Translations under genes and position numbers: made by a program
Notes under the pieces: model-generated
Told to the model about the DNA's origin: nothing
Databases searched by the model: none
Seen by the model: the letters and a program-made list of their open reading frames with translations, nothing else
Assembly: GCA_017645645.1 (NCBI GenBank)
Contig: JAGCOB010000011.1
Location: 57,238-121,237, forward strand
Source of the DNA: Prevotella sp.
GTDB taxonomy: Bacteria; Bacteroidota; Bacteroidia; Bacteroidales; Bacteroidaceae
Length of the DNA: 64,000 bases
Reading direction: 5' to 3'
Shown: positions 53,594 to 61,158 of the stretch, in pieces
How the letters are laid out: every line of letters begins with the position of its first letter
Numbering within the stretch: position 1 is the first letter of the stretch

Positions 53594-54523
53594 ATGTTAA
53601 GTTACACGGTTATTGGGGCAGGAGCCATCGGTGGCTATTATGGCTGTCGACTGGCACATGTGGAAAGACAGGTTCGTTTTCTCTCACACAGTGATTATGA
53701 GTATGTAAGGGAACACGGTTTTCGTATAGATAGTTGTGACGGCAATTTTACCGTCTACCCGGTAGAGGCTTATGCTCATGCGGCAGACATACCCAAGAGC
53801 GATGTCGTTCTGGTGGGACTGAAATCAGTGAATAACCACTTGTTATTAGAGATGCTGCCTCATCTTATATACGAGGACACGGTGGTGGTACTTATCCAGA
53901 ACGGTATAGGATTGGAGGAGGATTTACAGGCACAGTTTCCTGATTTACAAATAGTAGCAGGTCTGGCCTTTATCTGTTCTGCGAAGACAGCCCCGGGACA
54001 TGTCAATCACCAGTGTTATGGAAGCATTAATTTAGGTAATTATTCTTGTGAAGATACTCGCTTCCATGAGATTCTTACTGATTTTCAGGATGCAGGAATC
54101 ACGGCAGCTGAGGTTCCTTATTTGGAGGCCCGTTGGCGGAAAGCTGTATGGAACATGCCATTCAATGGGATGACAGTAGCCTTGAATACCTCAACAGATA
54201 AATTACTGAAGAATCCGTCTACCCGCCAACTCATCTACGATCAGATGATGGAGGTGATAGGTGCTGCCAATGCCCTAGGTGTGAATACATTGACGAGTGA
54301 GTTTGCAGATAAGATGATGGCGATGACGGATGCGATGGTGCCTTATAGTCCTTCGATGAAACTCGATTTCGACTATCATCGTCCGATGGAGATACCTTAT
54401 CTCTATACCCGTCCTATCGCAGAGGCAAAAAAAGTCGGCTTCGACATGCCGAAACTGGCGATGCTCGAAGCCGAGTTGAGGTTTATAGAGGCTCATAGCC
54501 AAAAGCCAAAAGCTAATAGCTAA
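53594..54523 (+). CDS. panE: 2-dehydropantoate 2-reductase (ketopantoate reductase) family
   Basis: The ATG at 53594 is preferred over the GTG at 53588, which overlaps the -7 box. Rossmann motif YTVIGAGAIGGYYGCRLA, then LVGLKSVNN, IQNGIGLEEDL, and the C-terminal helical domain with catalytic Lys in EARWRKAVWNMPFNGM. It reduces ketopantoate to pantoate in pantothenate synthesis, though this superfamily includes other reductases. The last residues (HSQKPKANS) are encoded by a 7-bp array that also contains the pheS stop codon. Confidence 0.85.
   Translation: MLSYTVIGAGAIGGYYGCRLAHVERQVRFLSHSDYEYVREHGFRIDSCDGNFTVYPVEAYAHAADIPKSDVVLVGLKSVNNHLLLEMLPHLIYEDTVVVLIQNGIGLEEDLQAQFPDLQIVAGLAFICSAKTAPGHVNHQCYGSINLGNYSCEDTRFHEILTDFQDAGITAAEVPYLEARWRKAVWNMPFNGMTVALNTSTDKLLKNPSTRQLIYDQMMEVIGAANALGVNTLTSEFADKMMAMTDAMVPYSPSMKLDFDYHRPMEIPYLYTRPIAEAKKVGFDMPKLAMLEAELRFIEAHSQKPKANS
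54495..54522. repeat. 7-bp tandem array over two convergent stop codons
   Basis: ATAGCCA, AAAGCCA, AAAGCTA, ATAGCTA; contains parts of the stops of both panE (plus) and pheS (minus). Confidence 0.82.
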
Positions 54524-55578
54524 TTCGCTGATTCGAATTCCTTCAAGAAACGGACATCGTTCTCTGAGAACATACGGAGGTCGCTGACCTGATACTTCAG
54601 GTTGGTGATACGTTCCACACCCATACCGAAGGCATAGCCGCTGTATTCCTTGGAGTCGATACCGCACTGTTCCAAGACATTGGGGTCTACCATACCACAT
54701 CCTAAGATTTCTACCCATCCGGTGTGTTTGCAGAAACCGCAACCCTCACCGCCACAGATGAAACAGGAGATGTCCATCTCGGCACTGGGCTCCGTGAAGG
54801 GGAAATAACTGGGACGCAGACGGATCTTCGTATCGGCACCGAACATCTCACGGGCAAATGATAATAGCACTTGTTTGAGGTCGGTAAACGACACGTTCTT
54901 GTCGATATAAAGTCCTTCCACCTGATGGAAGAAACAGTGGGCACGGGCGGTAATCGCCTCGTTACGATAGACACGACCCGGACAGATGACACGGATAGGA
55001 GCTGTTAACTTACCGTCCTCAGTATGCATATGCTCCATCACACGAGCCTGAACACTGGAGGTATGACTGCGTAATAGGATATTCTTTGTCACATCGTTGG
55101 GATGCTGACTGACGAAGAAGGTGTCCTGCATGTCACGGGCGGGATGGTCGGCGGCAAAGTTCATCTTGGTGAACACATGCAGGTCGTCCTCTACCTCAGG
55201 ACCGTCGGCAAGGACAAAGCCCATGCGTGAGAAGATATCGATAATCTCGTTGGTGACGATGGTCAGCGGATGACGGGTGCCTAACTGGACAGGGTAGGGG
55301 GTACGGGTCAGGTCAATAGCCTCGCCGTCGCTCTCCTGTGTCTGACATTCCTCACGCAGTTGGTTGATGCGCTCGGTGGCAAGTGTCTTCAGCTCATTAA
55401 TCTTCATACCAACCGTTTTCTTCTGGTCGGCAGCCACATTGCGGAAGTCATTCATCAATGCGGTAATCTCACCCTTCTTACTGAGGTATTTCAGTCGGAG
55501 TTGCTCCACTTCCTCTGCGTTCTTGGCACTCAGCGTCTGCACTTCTTTCAGCAGTTCGTCTATCTTATCAAGTATCAT
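54520..55578 (-). CDS. pheS: Phenylalanyl-tRNA synthetase, alpha subunit
   Basis: N-terminal coiled coil (about 1-90) and class II catalytic core: RHPLTIVTNEIIDIFSRMGF, FFVSQHPNDVTKNILLRSHTS, motif 2 VYRNEAITARAHCFFHQVEG and motif 3 GFAMGVER-like (YAFGMGVERITNL). A cysteine-rich insert (SCFICGGEGCGFCKHTGW) is present. 352 residues. Convergent with panE with stop codons overlapping by 2-3 bp. Confidence 0.96.
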   Translation of the reverse strand: MILDKIDELLKEVQTLSAKNAEEVEQLRLKYLSKKGEITALMNDFRNVAADQKKTVGMKINELKTLATERINQLREECQTQESDGEAIDLTRTPYPVQLGTRHPLTIVTNEIIDIFSRMGFVLADGPEVEDDLHVFTKMNFAADHPARDMQDTFFVSQHPNDVTKNILLRSHTSSVQARVMEHMHTEDGKLTAPIRVICPGRVYRNEAITARAHCFFHQVEGLYIDKNVSFTDLKQVLLSFAREMFGADTKIRLRPSYFPFTEPSAEMDISCFICGGEGCGFCKHTGWVEILGCGMVDPNVLEQCGIDSKEYSGYAFGMGVERITNLKYQVSDLRMFSENDVRFLKEFESAN

Positions 55579-55621
55579 ATTCTTGGATTAAAATAAAATT
55601 TGCGTGCAAAATTACAAAATA

Positions 55622-55656
55622 ATTATCAATTATGAATTATGAATTAAGAATTATTT
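55622..55656. repeat. 7-bp tandem array next to a promoter
   Basis: ATTATCA, ATTATGA, ATTATGA, ATTAAGA, ATTATTT, ending one base before the -7 box at 55658, so it occupies the -33 region. Confidence 0.8.
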
Positions 55657-55657
55657 G

Positions 55658-55665
55658 TACCTTTG
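55658..55665 (+). promoter_or_regulatory. -7 box, DUF4348 lipoprotein gene
   Basis: TACCTTTG, 39 bp before the ATG at 55705. Confidence 0.5.
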
Positions 55666-55704
55666 CATCAAATTTGAGAGTTATAGACCATCAGTGAGTG
55701 AAGG

Positions 55705-56550
55705 ATGAAACGGATTTGGATGGCGTTTTTCGTTGTAGGTTTATTGTTTCTCGCCTGTCAAGGCAATAAGAGCGGAAACAATGAGGCGGAGCAATCTACC
55801 GATTCCATACAGGCGGCAGACACCACAGCTATGACTGTTCAGGAGGAGGTGGCATCAGAGGAGACACCGATGCCGAAAGCCGCTGACGAACTCTTCGATG
55901 ATTTCATCTTCAATTTTGCTGCCAACCGTACCTTACAGGCTTCCCGTATTAAGTTCCCGTTGAAGATCCAGCGTGGCGAAGAGGTCAGCTATGTCAAGAA
56001 AGGACAGTGGCAGATGGAGTATTTCTTCATGAACCAAGACTTCTATACCCTGTTGTTTGACAGCGAGAAGGAGATGGAGCATGTAAAGGAAGCGACAGAT
56101 ATCCATCATGCCGTTGTGGAGAAGATCTATTTCGGGGCAAAGACCGTGAAGCAGTTTGTCTTTGACCGTGTCAACGGGATATGGATGCTTCAGGAGGTCA
56201 TCCACATGCCGATGAGTGAGTCACACAACTCCTCGTTCCTTTATTTTTATGAGCAGTTTGCTTCCAGTCCGGAATTTCAGGCGAAACACCTCATGGATAA
56301 TGTGAAGTTTACGGGTCCTGATCCTGATGACGACTTTGCACAGATGGAGGGTGTGATTACTCCTGACACTTGGGAGGCATTTGCCCCGGACCTGCCTTCT
56401 GGTATGATCTATAATATCGTATACGGACAGCCTCAGAAAGAGACAGGACGTAAGATTTTCGTGTTGCGTGGTATTGCCAACGGACTGGAAATGGAACTGA
56501 CCTTCAAACAGGAGGGCGGTAAGTGGAAACTGGAGAAATTAGCGACCTGA
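55705..56550 (+). CDS. DUF4348-type lipoprotein
   Basis: Lipoprotein signal with lipobox LFLAC (Cys18), a Ser/Glu/Thr-rich linker, then a domain starting ADELFDDFIFNFAANRTLQASRIKFPLKI that matches the DUF4348 family of Bacteroidetes. Function unknown; the location is the inner or outer membrane, periplasmic face. murB starts 2 bp after its stop codon. Confidence 0.8.
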   Translation: MKRIWMAFFVVGLLFLACQGNKSGNNEAEQSTDSIQAADTTAMTVQEEVASEETPMPKAADELFDDFIFNFAANRTLQASRIKFPLKIQRGEEVSYVKKGQWQMEYFFMNQDFYTLLFDSEKEMEHVKEATDIHHAVVEKIYFGAKTVKQFVFDRVNGIWMLQEVIHMPMSESHNSSFLYFYEQFASSPEFQAKHLMDNVKFTGPDPDDDFAQMEGVITPDTWEAFAPDLPSGMIYNIVYGQPQKETGRKIFVLRGIANGLEMELTFKQEGGKWKLEKLAT

Positions 56551-56552
56551 CC

Positions 56553-57554
56553 ATGAAGGATATACAAAATTATTCCCTACTGTCACATAACACCTTCGGT
56601 ATCGAGGCGAAATGCTGTCGTTATCTGGAATATGCTGATATCAAGGAGGCACAGCAAGTGGCAGCTATCCTGCGTGATACCGACTTACCCTATATGATAA
56701 TAGGCGGTGGCAGTAACCTTTTATTGACGCAAGACTATGATGGTATCGTAGTGCGCTCTGCCATCAAAGGACTCTCAACTCTCAACTCTCAACTGACTTG
56801 CGGTAGCGGAGAAGTATGGGATGATGTGGTGGCCTATTGCGTCGACCATCAATTATATGGAACCGAGAATCTTTCCTTGATTCCAGGCGATGTGGGAGCC
56901 AGTGCCGTACAGAATATCGGAGCCTATGGCGTGGAGGTGAAAGACCTGATCACGGAGGTAGAGGCGGTAGAGATAGCCACTGGTCATATCCGTGTCTTCC
57001 AAAATGAGGAATGCGGCTATTCCTATCGCCAGAGTCGTTTCAAACACGAGTGGAAGAACCGTTATCTCATCATGCATGTCACCTATCAGTTACAATCTGT
57101 CTTCGAACCCCGTCTGGAATATGGGAATATCCGTGCAGAACTGGAACGTAAGGGAATCACAAAACCTACAGCACAACAACTGCGTCAGGTGATTATTGAT
57201 ATCCGTAATGCCAAACTCCCTGATCCGAAAATAATGGGTAATGCAGGCAGCTTCTTTATGAATCCCATTGTTCCCAAGGAGAAATACGAACAACTTGCCA
57301 GCCTATATGAGGGAATGCCCCATTATACTGTGGATGCAGATCATGAGAAGATCCCTGCCGGATGGATGATAGACCAGTGTGGCTGGAAGGGTAAGTCGAT
57401 GGGACGTGCCGGTGTTCACGACAAACAGGCATTGGTGTTGGTCAATCGGGGTGGGGCGACGGGTAAGGAAATCGTTGCCTTGTGTGAGACGATCCAGCGT
57501 GATGTCAAAGAGAAATTTGGTATTGATATCTATCCTGAGGTGAATATTATATGA
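56553..57554 (+). CDS. murB: UDP-N-acetylenolpyruvoylglucosamine reductase
   Basis: Flavoenzyme completing UDP-MurNAc. FAD-binding HNTFGIEAKCCRYLEY, IGGGSNLLL, ENLSLIPGDVGASAVQNIGAYGVEVKD; catalytic Ser in GNAGSFFMNP; Glu in IYPEVNII. Start at 56553, since the earlier GTG overlaps the preceding gene. A perfect three-unit 7-bp array (56774-56794) is translated in frame as STLNSQL between two FAD-domain strands, where family members normally have a short turn (from memory). Confidence 0.95.
   Translation: MKDIQNYSLLSHNTFGIEAKCCRYLEYADIKEAQQVAAILRDTDLPYMIIGGGSNLLLTQDYDGIVVRSAIKGLSTLNSQLTCGSGEVWDDVVAYCVDHQLYGTENLSLIPGDVGASAVQNIGAYGVEVKDLITEVEAVEIATGHIRVFQNEECGYSYRQSRFKHEWKNRYLIMHVTYQLQSVFEPRLEYGNIRAELERKGITKPTAQQLRQVIIDIRNAKLPDPKIMGNAGSFFMNPIVPKEKYEQLASLYEGMPHYTVDADHEKIPAGWMIDQCGWKGKSMGRAGVHDKQALVLVNRGGATGKEIVALCETIQRDVKEKFGIDIYPEVNII
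56774..56794. repeat. Perfect intragenic 7-bp array in murB
   Basis: CTCAACT three times (21 bp, 7 codons). Confidence 0.9.
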
Positions 57555-58339
57555 AACTGACATTCTTAGGAACAGGAACATCGTGTGGCGTACCGACCAT
57601 CGGTTGTCAGTGTTATACCTGTAGCAGTACGGATCCGCATGACAAGCGGTTACGGTGCTCAGCCCTCATAGAGACGGATACCACCCGTGTTCTGATAGAC
57701 TGCGGTCCGGATTTCCGACAGCAGATCATGCCACAGCCCTTTCGTAAGATTGACGGAATCCTGATTACCCATGCCCATTACGACCACATGGGAGGGATGG
57801 ACGATATCCGTCCTTACTGTCAGTTTGGTGAGATCAATGTCTATGCCGACCCTATAGCCCGTCAGGCGATGCTGGAAATGCTGCCCTACTGTTTTGCAGA
57901 ACACCGTTATCCGGGAGTACCTGCCATCCAGCTGCATGAGATTCACAAGCATGAGCCTTTTACGATTGGCGACCTTGACATCATGCCCATAGAAGTGATG
58001 CATCATGACCTGCCCATTCTCGGCTTCTGCATCTCACCTCTTACCTCAGACCTCTTACCTCAGACTTCTTTAGCATATATCACCGATATGAAGACGATTG
58101 ATGAGGGGGAACTCGACTACCTGCAAGGTGTCGACACCCTGATAGTCAATGCCCTGCGTCAGAAGCCCCACCACTCCCATCAGACTCTGGATGAGGCTGT
58201 GACATTCGCCCGTCGGGTAGGAGCCCGTCAGACATGGCTTATCCATTCCAGTCATGATATCGGTCGTCATGAGGAGGTCAATGCCTCCTTGCCCTCTGAC
58301 ATTCAGATGGCATACGACGGACAGATGATAGAGATATAG
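57551..58339 (+). CDS. Metallo-beta-lactamase-fold hydrolase, PhnP-like
   Basis: LTFLGTGTSCGVPTIGCQCYTCSSTD (the zinc-binding N-terminal cysteines of PhnP-like proteins), metal motif THAHYDHMGGMDD, then MPIEVMHHDLPILGF and IHSSHDIGRH. 262 residues. Likely a cyclic phosphodiesterase (phosphoribosyl 1,2-cyclic phosphate or a similar substrate; inference). It overlaps murB by 4 bp. A 7-bp array at 58031-58065 is translated as SPLTSDLLPQTS. Confidence 0.87.
   Translation: MKLTFLGTGTSCGVPTIGCQCYTCSSTDPHDKRLRCSALIETDTTRVLIDCGPDFRQQIMPQPFRKIDGILITHAHYDHMGGMDDIRPYCQFGEINVYADPIARQAMLEMLPYCFAEHRYPGVPAIQLHEIHKHEPFTIGDLDIMPIEVMHHDLPILGFCISPLTSDLLPQTSLAYITDMKTIDEGELDYLQGVDTLIVNALRQKPHHSHQTLDEAVTFARRVGARQTWLIHSSHDIGRHEEVNASLPSDIQMAYDGQMIEI
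58031..58065. repeat. Intragenic 7-bp array (14-bp double unit repeated)
   Basis: ATCTCAC, CTCTTAC, CTCAGAC, CTCTTAC, CTCAGAC. Confidence 0.85.
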
Positions 58340-58342
58340 TGG

Positions 58343-58621
58343 CTATTTCTTCCGTTTCTTTTTGAAACCGAAGAGACTTCCGTAGTTCTTGAATAGTTTT
58401 CTGACGACTAAGAATGCGTCGATTGCTGTGATGCTGTTGGCGATGAGTCCCGTAACAAACTCTGCCTTGCTGCTGGACTCCTTAGAAACAAACAACTGGT
58501 GCCACTTCGTGCCGAATTCACTGTTGTCGGCATTCAGTTGCTCCAACAACTGATCCTTACGCTCACGAATCTCGTCAAGCGTCTGAGGGGGTTGGGGCTT
58601 GGGTTTCTGTACGGGTAGCAT
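58343..58621 (-). CDS. Small cytoplasmic protein linked to holin/YtxH genes
   Basis: 92 residues: a Pro-rich N-terminus, a charged helical part (LDEIRERKDQLLEQLNADNS), a weakly hydrophobic helix (EFVTGLIANSITAIDAFLVV) and a very basic tail (FGFKKKRKK). No family recognised. Third gene of a minus-strand trio (YtxH, holin-like, this), 10 bp after the holin gene. Confidence 0.65.
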   Translation of the reverse strand: MLPVQKPKPQPPQTLDEIRERKDQLLEQLNADNSEFGTKWHQLFVSKESSSKAEFVTGLIANSITAIDAFLVVRKLFKNYGSLFGFKKKRKK

Positions 58622-58631
58622 ACGATAATGT

Positions 58632-58982
58632 TTAGTTTCCTAACATGAGATTGACGAGAAAACGTACCAGGGGCTTCTCAATCCACTCCTTGCGGAAAAT
58701 GAAGATAACGATCATCAGGAGTATATGAATACCACCTACCACGAGGAAGGCAAGTGCCGTCCCCGTGTAGTTAGCAAGCCAGAAAGCGAGGGCAAACGAA
58801 CAGAATAACACCACACCCACCACAATCAGGAAGAAGATGATGGCAAGGGCCGTGAAGGTCACCAGGCGTACGATCTTGTCAATGACATCCAGCTTCAGAT
58901 ATTCTTTCTGAAGTCCCAGATAATGCTTGACAATCTCCACTAGTTGGGCGATGGTCTCTACATTCTTGTCGCTCGACAGCAT
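58632..58982 (-). CDS. Phage-holin-family (PF07332-like) membrane protein
   Basis: 116 residues with an amphipathic N-terminus (ETIAQLVEIVKHYLGLQKEYLKLDVIDK) and two strong membrane helices (LVTFTALAIIFFLIVVGVVLFC; ALAFLVVGGIHILLMIVIFIF). This is the layout of the holin-3/6-type proteins that are common chromosomal genes in Bacteroidetes and usually not phage-derived. It lies between the YtxH gene and a small partner gene. Confidence 0.78.
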   Translation of the reverse strand: MLSSDKNVETIAQLVEIVKHYLGLQKEYLKLDVIDKIVRLVTFTALAIIFFLIVVGVVLFCSFALAFWLANYTGTALAFLVVGGIHILLMIVIFIFRKEWIEKPLVRFLVNLMLGN

Positions 58983-58984
58983 GA

Positions 58985-59016
58985 TTTCAATTCTTCAATC
59001 TTTCAATTCTTCAATC
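58985..59016. repeat. 8-bp tandem array between the YtxH and holin-like genes
   Basis: TTTCAATT, CTTCAATC, TTTCAATT, CTTCAATC; contains the stop codon of the YtxH gene. Confidence 0.88.
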
Positions 59017-59229
59017 TTCCACCTCAGGAGCAGCTTCTGCGATATCGTCAACGAGGTCGCTGACTTCCTTGCGGCTGAGTTTGATGTTATGTTTCTTCAT
59101 GAAGTCATCCACTGCATCTGTAATCTTTGTACGAGTGTCCTCTCCCTTTTCTGGAGCAAGCAACAAACCAATTACTGCACCGGCGATGGCTCCGCCGATG
59201 AAAGTTCCTAAGATACCTAAACTTCTCAT
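59011..59229 (-). CDS. YtxH-domain protein
   Basis: 72 residues: glycine-rich membrane helix (GILGTFIGGAIAGAVIGLLLAPEKGEDTR, the YtxH signature) followed by an acidic amphipathic helix. Likely a small envelope-stress protein. First gene of the trio; a minus-strand TATATTTG (59279-59272) about 43 bp upstream is the probable -7 box. Confidence 0.82.
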   Translation of the reverse strand: MRSLGILGTFIGGAIAGAVIGLLLAPEKGEDTRTKITDAVDDFMKKHNIKLSRKEVSDLVDDIAEAAPEVED

Positions 59230-59271
59230 AGTCGTATTGTTTTTGAGTTAATATTTTACGTTTTGTATCTG

Positions 59272-59279
59272 CAAATATA
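59272..59279 (-). promoter_or_regulatory. -7 box of the YtxH/holin trio
   Basis: TATATTTG on the minus strand; the nearest TTTG upstream is at a 23-bp spacing, longer than usual. Confidence 0.4.
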
Positions 59280-59456
59280 TAGAAAGTTTTTGAAAAAGAA
59301 GTCAAATTAGGAGACTTTTTTTCATAAAAGGCTTATAATTTCTATATTTAACAAACTTTAGGTACGTTTTTTCGTTTCGTTTGCCCGATATTTTGTAATT
59401 TCGCACGTGATAATTTGAAATTAGGTTTAATCTTTTTAAAATACAAAACAAAAAAC

Positions 59457-59954
59457 ATGAAAAAGTACTTGGTAGTATGCGCCGGTTTGTGCGCAGCAAT
59501 GGCTTTCACAAGTTGTAAATCAAGCGAGAGTGCCTACAAGCAGGCTTATTTGAAGGCAAAGCAGCAGGAGGAAGTACAGCAGCCCGTTGTACAGACCCAG
59601 CAGCCTGAGACAAACGTGGTGGTACCCCTGGAGGAGAAACCCGTTACTCAGACACAGGTGGTTGACAATACGGATAATGTAAAGGTCACTCAGGAGAGGG
59701 TCTCTCTGGTTTCCGGAAACGGTCTGAAGAATTTCAGCGTGGTCGTTGGTGCCTTCCAGTCAAAGGCTAATGCCGACGGACTGCAGCAGCAGTTGATCAA
59801 TGCCGGCTATAATGCTCAGATTGTCAAGAACGAGGAGCGTAACATGTATCGTGTGATTGCCACTACTTTCGATACGAAGGAGGAGGCAGCTGCCAGCCGC
59901 AACGACTTGATAACCAAGTATGCCGGTGCATGGTTGCTCTATAACGTCCGGTAA
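59457..59954 (+). CDS. SPOR-domain lipoprotein
   Basis: Start at 59457 gives a lipoprotein signal (MKKYLVVCAGLCAAMAFTSC, lipobox FTSC). A Gln/Pro-rich linker precedes a C-terminal SPOR domain (about 90-165; NFSVVVGAFQSKANADGLQQ). SPOR domains bind denuded peptidoglycan at the septum. Tight spacing (18 bp) to ruvX and then def. Confidence 0.88.
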   Translation: MKKYLVVCAGLCAAMAFTSCKSSESAYKQAYLKAKQQEEVQQPVVQTQQPETNVVVPLEEKPVTQTQVVDNTDNVKVTQERVSLVSGNGLKNFSVVVGAFQSKANADGLQQQLINAGYNAQIVKNEERNMYRVIATTFDTKEEAAASRNDLITKYAGAWLLYNVR

Positions 59955-59972
59955 AGGCTGAGTAGCACTGGC

Positions 59973-60389
59973 GTGGCAAGAATATTATCTATCGATTACG
60001 GTAAGAAACGTACAGGACTGGCAGTCACCGATCCTCTCCAGATTATAGCGGGGGGATTGGCGACTGTCTCCACGTCAGAGCTGTTTGATTATCTACAGGC
60101 TTATATAGCCCGTGAGGAGGTGGAGCGTATTGTGATTGGCGAACCACGCCAGTCTAACGGACAGCCCAGTGAAAACCTGCAGCGTGTACAGCAGTTCGTC
60201 AACCGTTGGCGCAAGGCAGTGCCTCAGATTCCTATTGAGTTCTATGACGAGCGTTTCACTTCCGTTTTGGCACATCAGGCGATGATTGACGGAGGTCTGA
60301 AGAAAAAGGCACGACAGGATAAGGCGCTTGTTGACGAGATTAGTGCCACCATCATCCTTCAGGACTATATGAGATCAAAGAAACCGTAA
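59973..60389 (+). CDS. ruvX: Holliday junction resolvase-like protein RuvX (YqgF)
   Basis: RNase H-fold: ARILSIDYGKKRTGLAVTDP (first Asp), IVIGEPRQSNGQPSEN, and FYDERFTSVLAHQAM with the terminal VDEISATIILQDYM. 138 residues. The start is a GTG (59973); no ATG fits the conserved N-terminus. Confidence 0.92.
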   Translation: MARILSIDYGKKRTGLAVTDPLQIIAGGLATVSTSELFDYLQAYIAREEVERIVIGEPRQSNGQPSENLQRVQQFVNRWRKAVPQIPIEFYDERFTSVLAHQAMIDGGLKKKARQDKALVDEISATIILQDYMRSKKP

Positions 60390-60436
60390 TTCCGTTATCA
60401 CGTTATTCCGTTATTCCGTTATCACGATATAACGAC
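60389..60436. repeat. 8-bp tandem array, six units
   Basis: ATTCCGTT, ATCACGTT, ATTCCGTT, ATTCCGTT, ATCACGAT, ATAACGAC, between the ruvX stop and def. Confidence 0.9.
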
Positions 60437-60453
60437 AATAATTAAAATTAAAA

Positions 60454-61014
60454 ATGATTCTACCTATTTATATATATGGTCATCCCGTGCTCCGTAAGGT
60501 TGCCGAGGACATCCCTACGGACTATCCCGGCCTGCAGCAGTTGATTGCGGATATGTGGGACACGTTGGCAGAGAGTGAGGGAATCGGTCTCGCTGCTCCG
60601 CAGATAGGCAAGTCCATCCGTGTCGTCATTATCGACCTGGACGTGCTCAGTGATGATATGCCGGAGTACAAGGGTTTCCGCCATGTGTTTATCAATCCGC
60701 ATATCGTCGAGTATGACGACACTAAGACGGAGTCACTGGAGGAGGGATGCCTGTCACTTCCAGCCATCCATGAGAAGGTGACCCGTCCGACCCGTATCCG
60801 CGTACAGTGGTTGGACGAGGAACTGAAACCGCATGACGAATGGGTGGAGGGCTATCTTACCCGTGTCATGCAGCATGAGTTTGACCATCTGGAAGGAAAG
60901 GTTTTTGTCGACCGTATTTCCCCATTACGTAAACAACTTATAAAGAGTAAGTTACATGCACTCACTCAAGGACGCTATCGTTGTGGGTATAAGACGAAAA
61001 GTGTCGTTCGTTGA
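60454..61014 (+). CDS. def: Peptide deformylase
   Basis: Removes the formyl group from nascent chains. The three family motifs are present: [18 protein letters not shown] (metal Cys) and [15 protein letters not shown] (HExxH). 186 residues. The stop codon lies inside the 7-bp array that runs into the next start codon. Confidence 0.96.
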   Translation: MILPIYIYGHPVLRKVAEDIPTDYPGLQQLIADMWDTLAESEGIGLAAPQIGKSIRVVIIDLDVLSDDMPEYKGFRHVFINPHIVEYDDTKTESLEEGCLSLPAIHEKVTRPTRIRVQWLDEELKPHDEWVEGYLTRVMQHEFDHLEGKVFVDRISPLRKQLIKSKLHALTQGRYRCGYKTKSVVR

Positions 61015-61052
61015 CGATTGAACATTGATCATTGAACATTGACGATTGAGAT
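61011..61052. repeat. 7-bp tandem array linking def to the TPR gene
   Basis: TTGACGA, TTGAACA, TTGATCA, TTGAACA, TTGACGA, TTGAGAT. It spans the def stop (61012-61014) and the first two bases of the ATG at 61051. Its CATTGA core is the reverse complement of the TCAATG core of the array at 61105. Confidence 0.88.
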
Positions 61053-61158
61053 GAATTTATTTTTCAGGAAACGATGGATGCTTGTATTGTTGGCATTACT
61101 ATGCTCAATGGTCAATGGTCAATGTGCTACGCCCAGTTCAAGACCGACCGGTTGGTGA
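61051..61158 (+). pseudogene. Out-of-frame signal-peptide ORF of the TPR gene
   Basis: 35 codons. It encodes a textbook signal peptide (MNLFFRKRWMLVLLALLCSM) and then runs out of frame into TGA at 61156. The downstream frame enters the TPR protein at CYAQFKTDRL. The array TCAATGG, TCAATGG, TCAATGT (61105-61125) lies exactly at the switch point. Removing 14 bp would give LLALLCSMCYAQFKTD, a perfect signal peptide with cleavage at CYA-Q; adding 7 bp also restores the frame. Confidence 0.75.

Noticed and set aside
58632-58982. Holin-like gene as evidence for a prophage
   Set aside because: No other phage genes nearby; this holin-family/YtxH trio looks like ordinary chromosomal content of the group.
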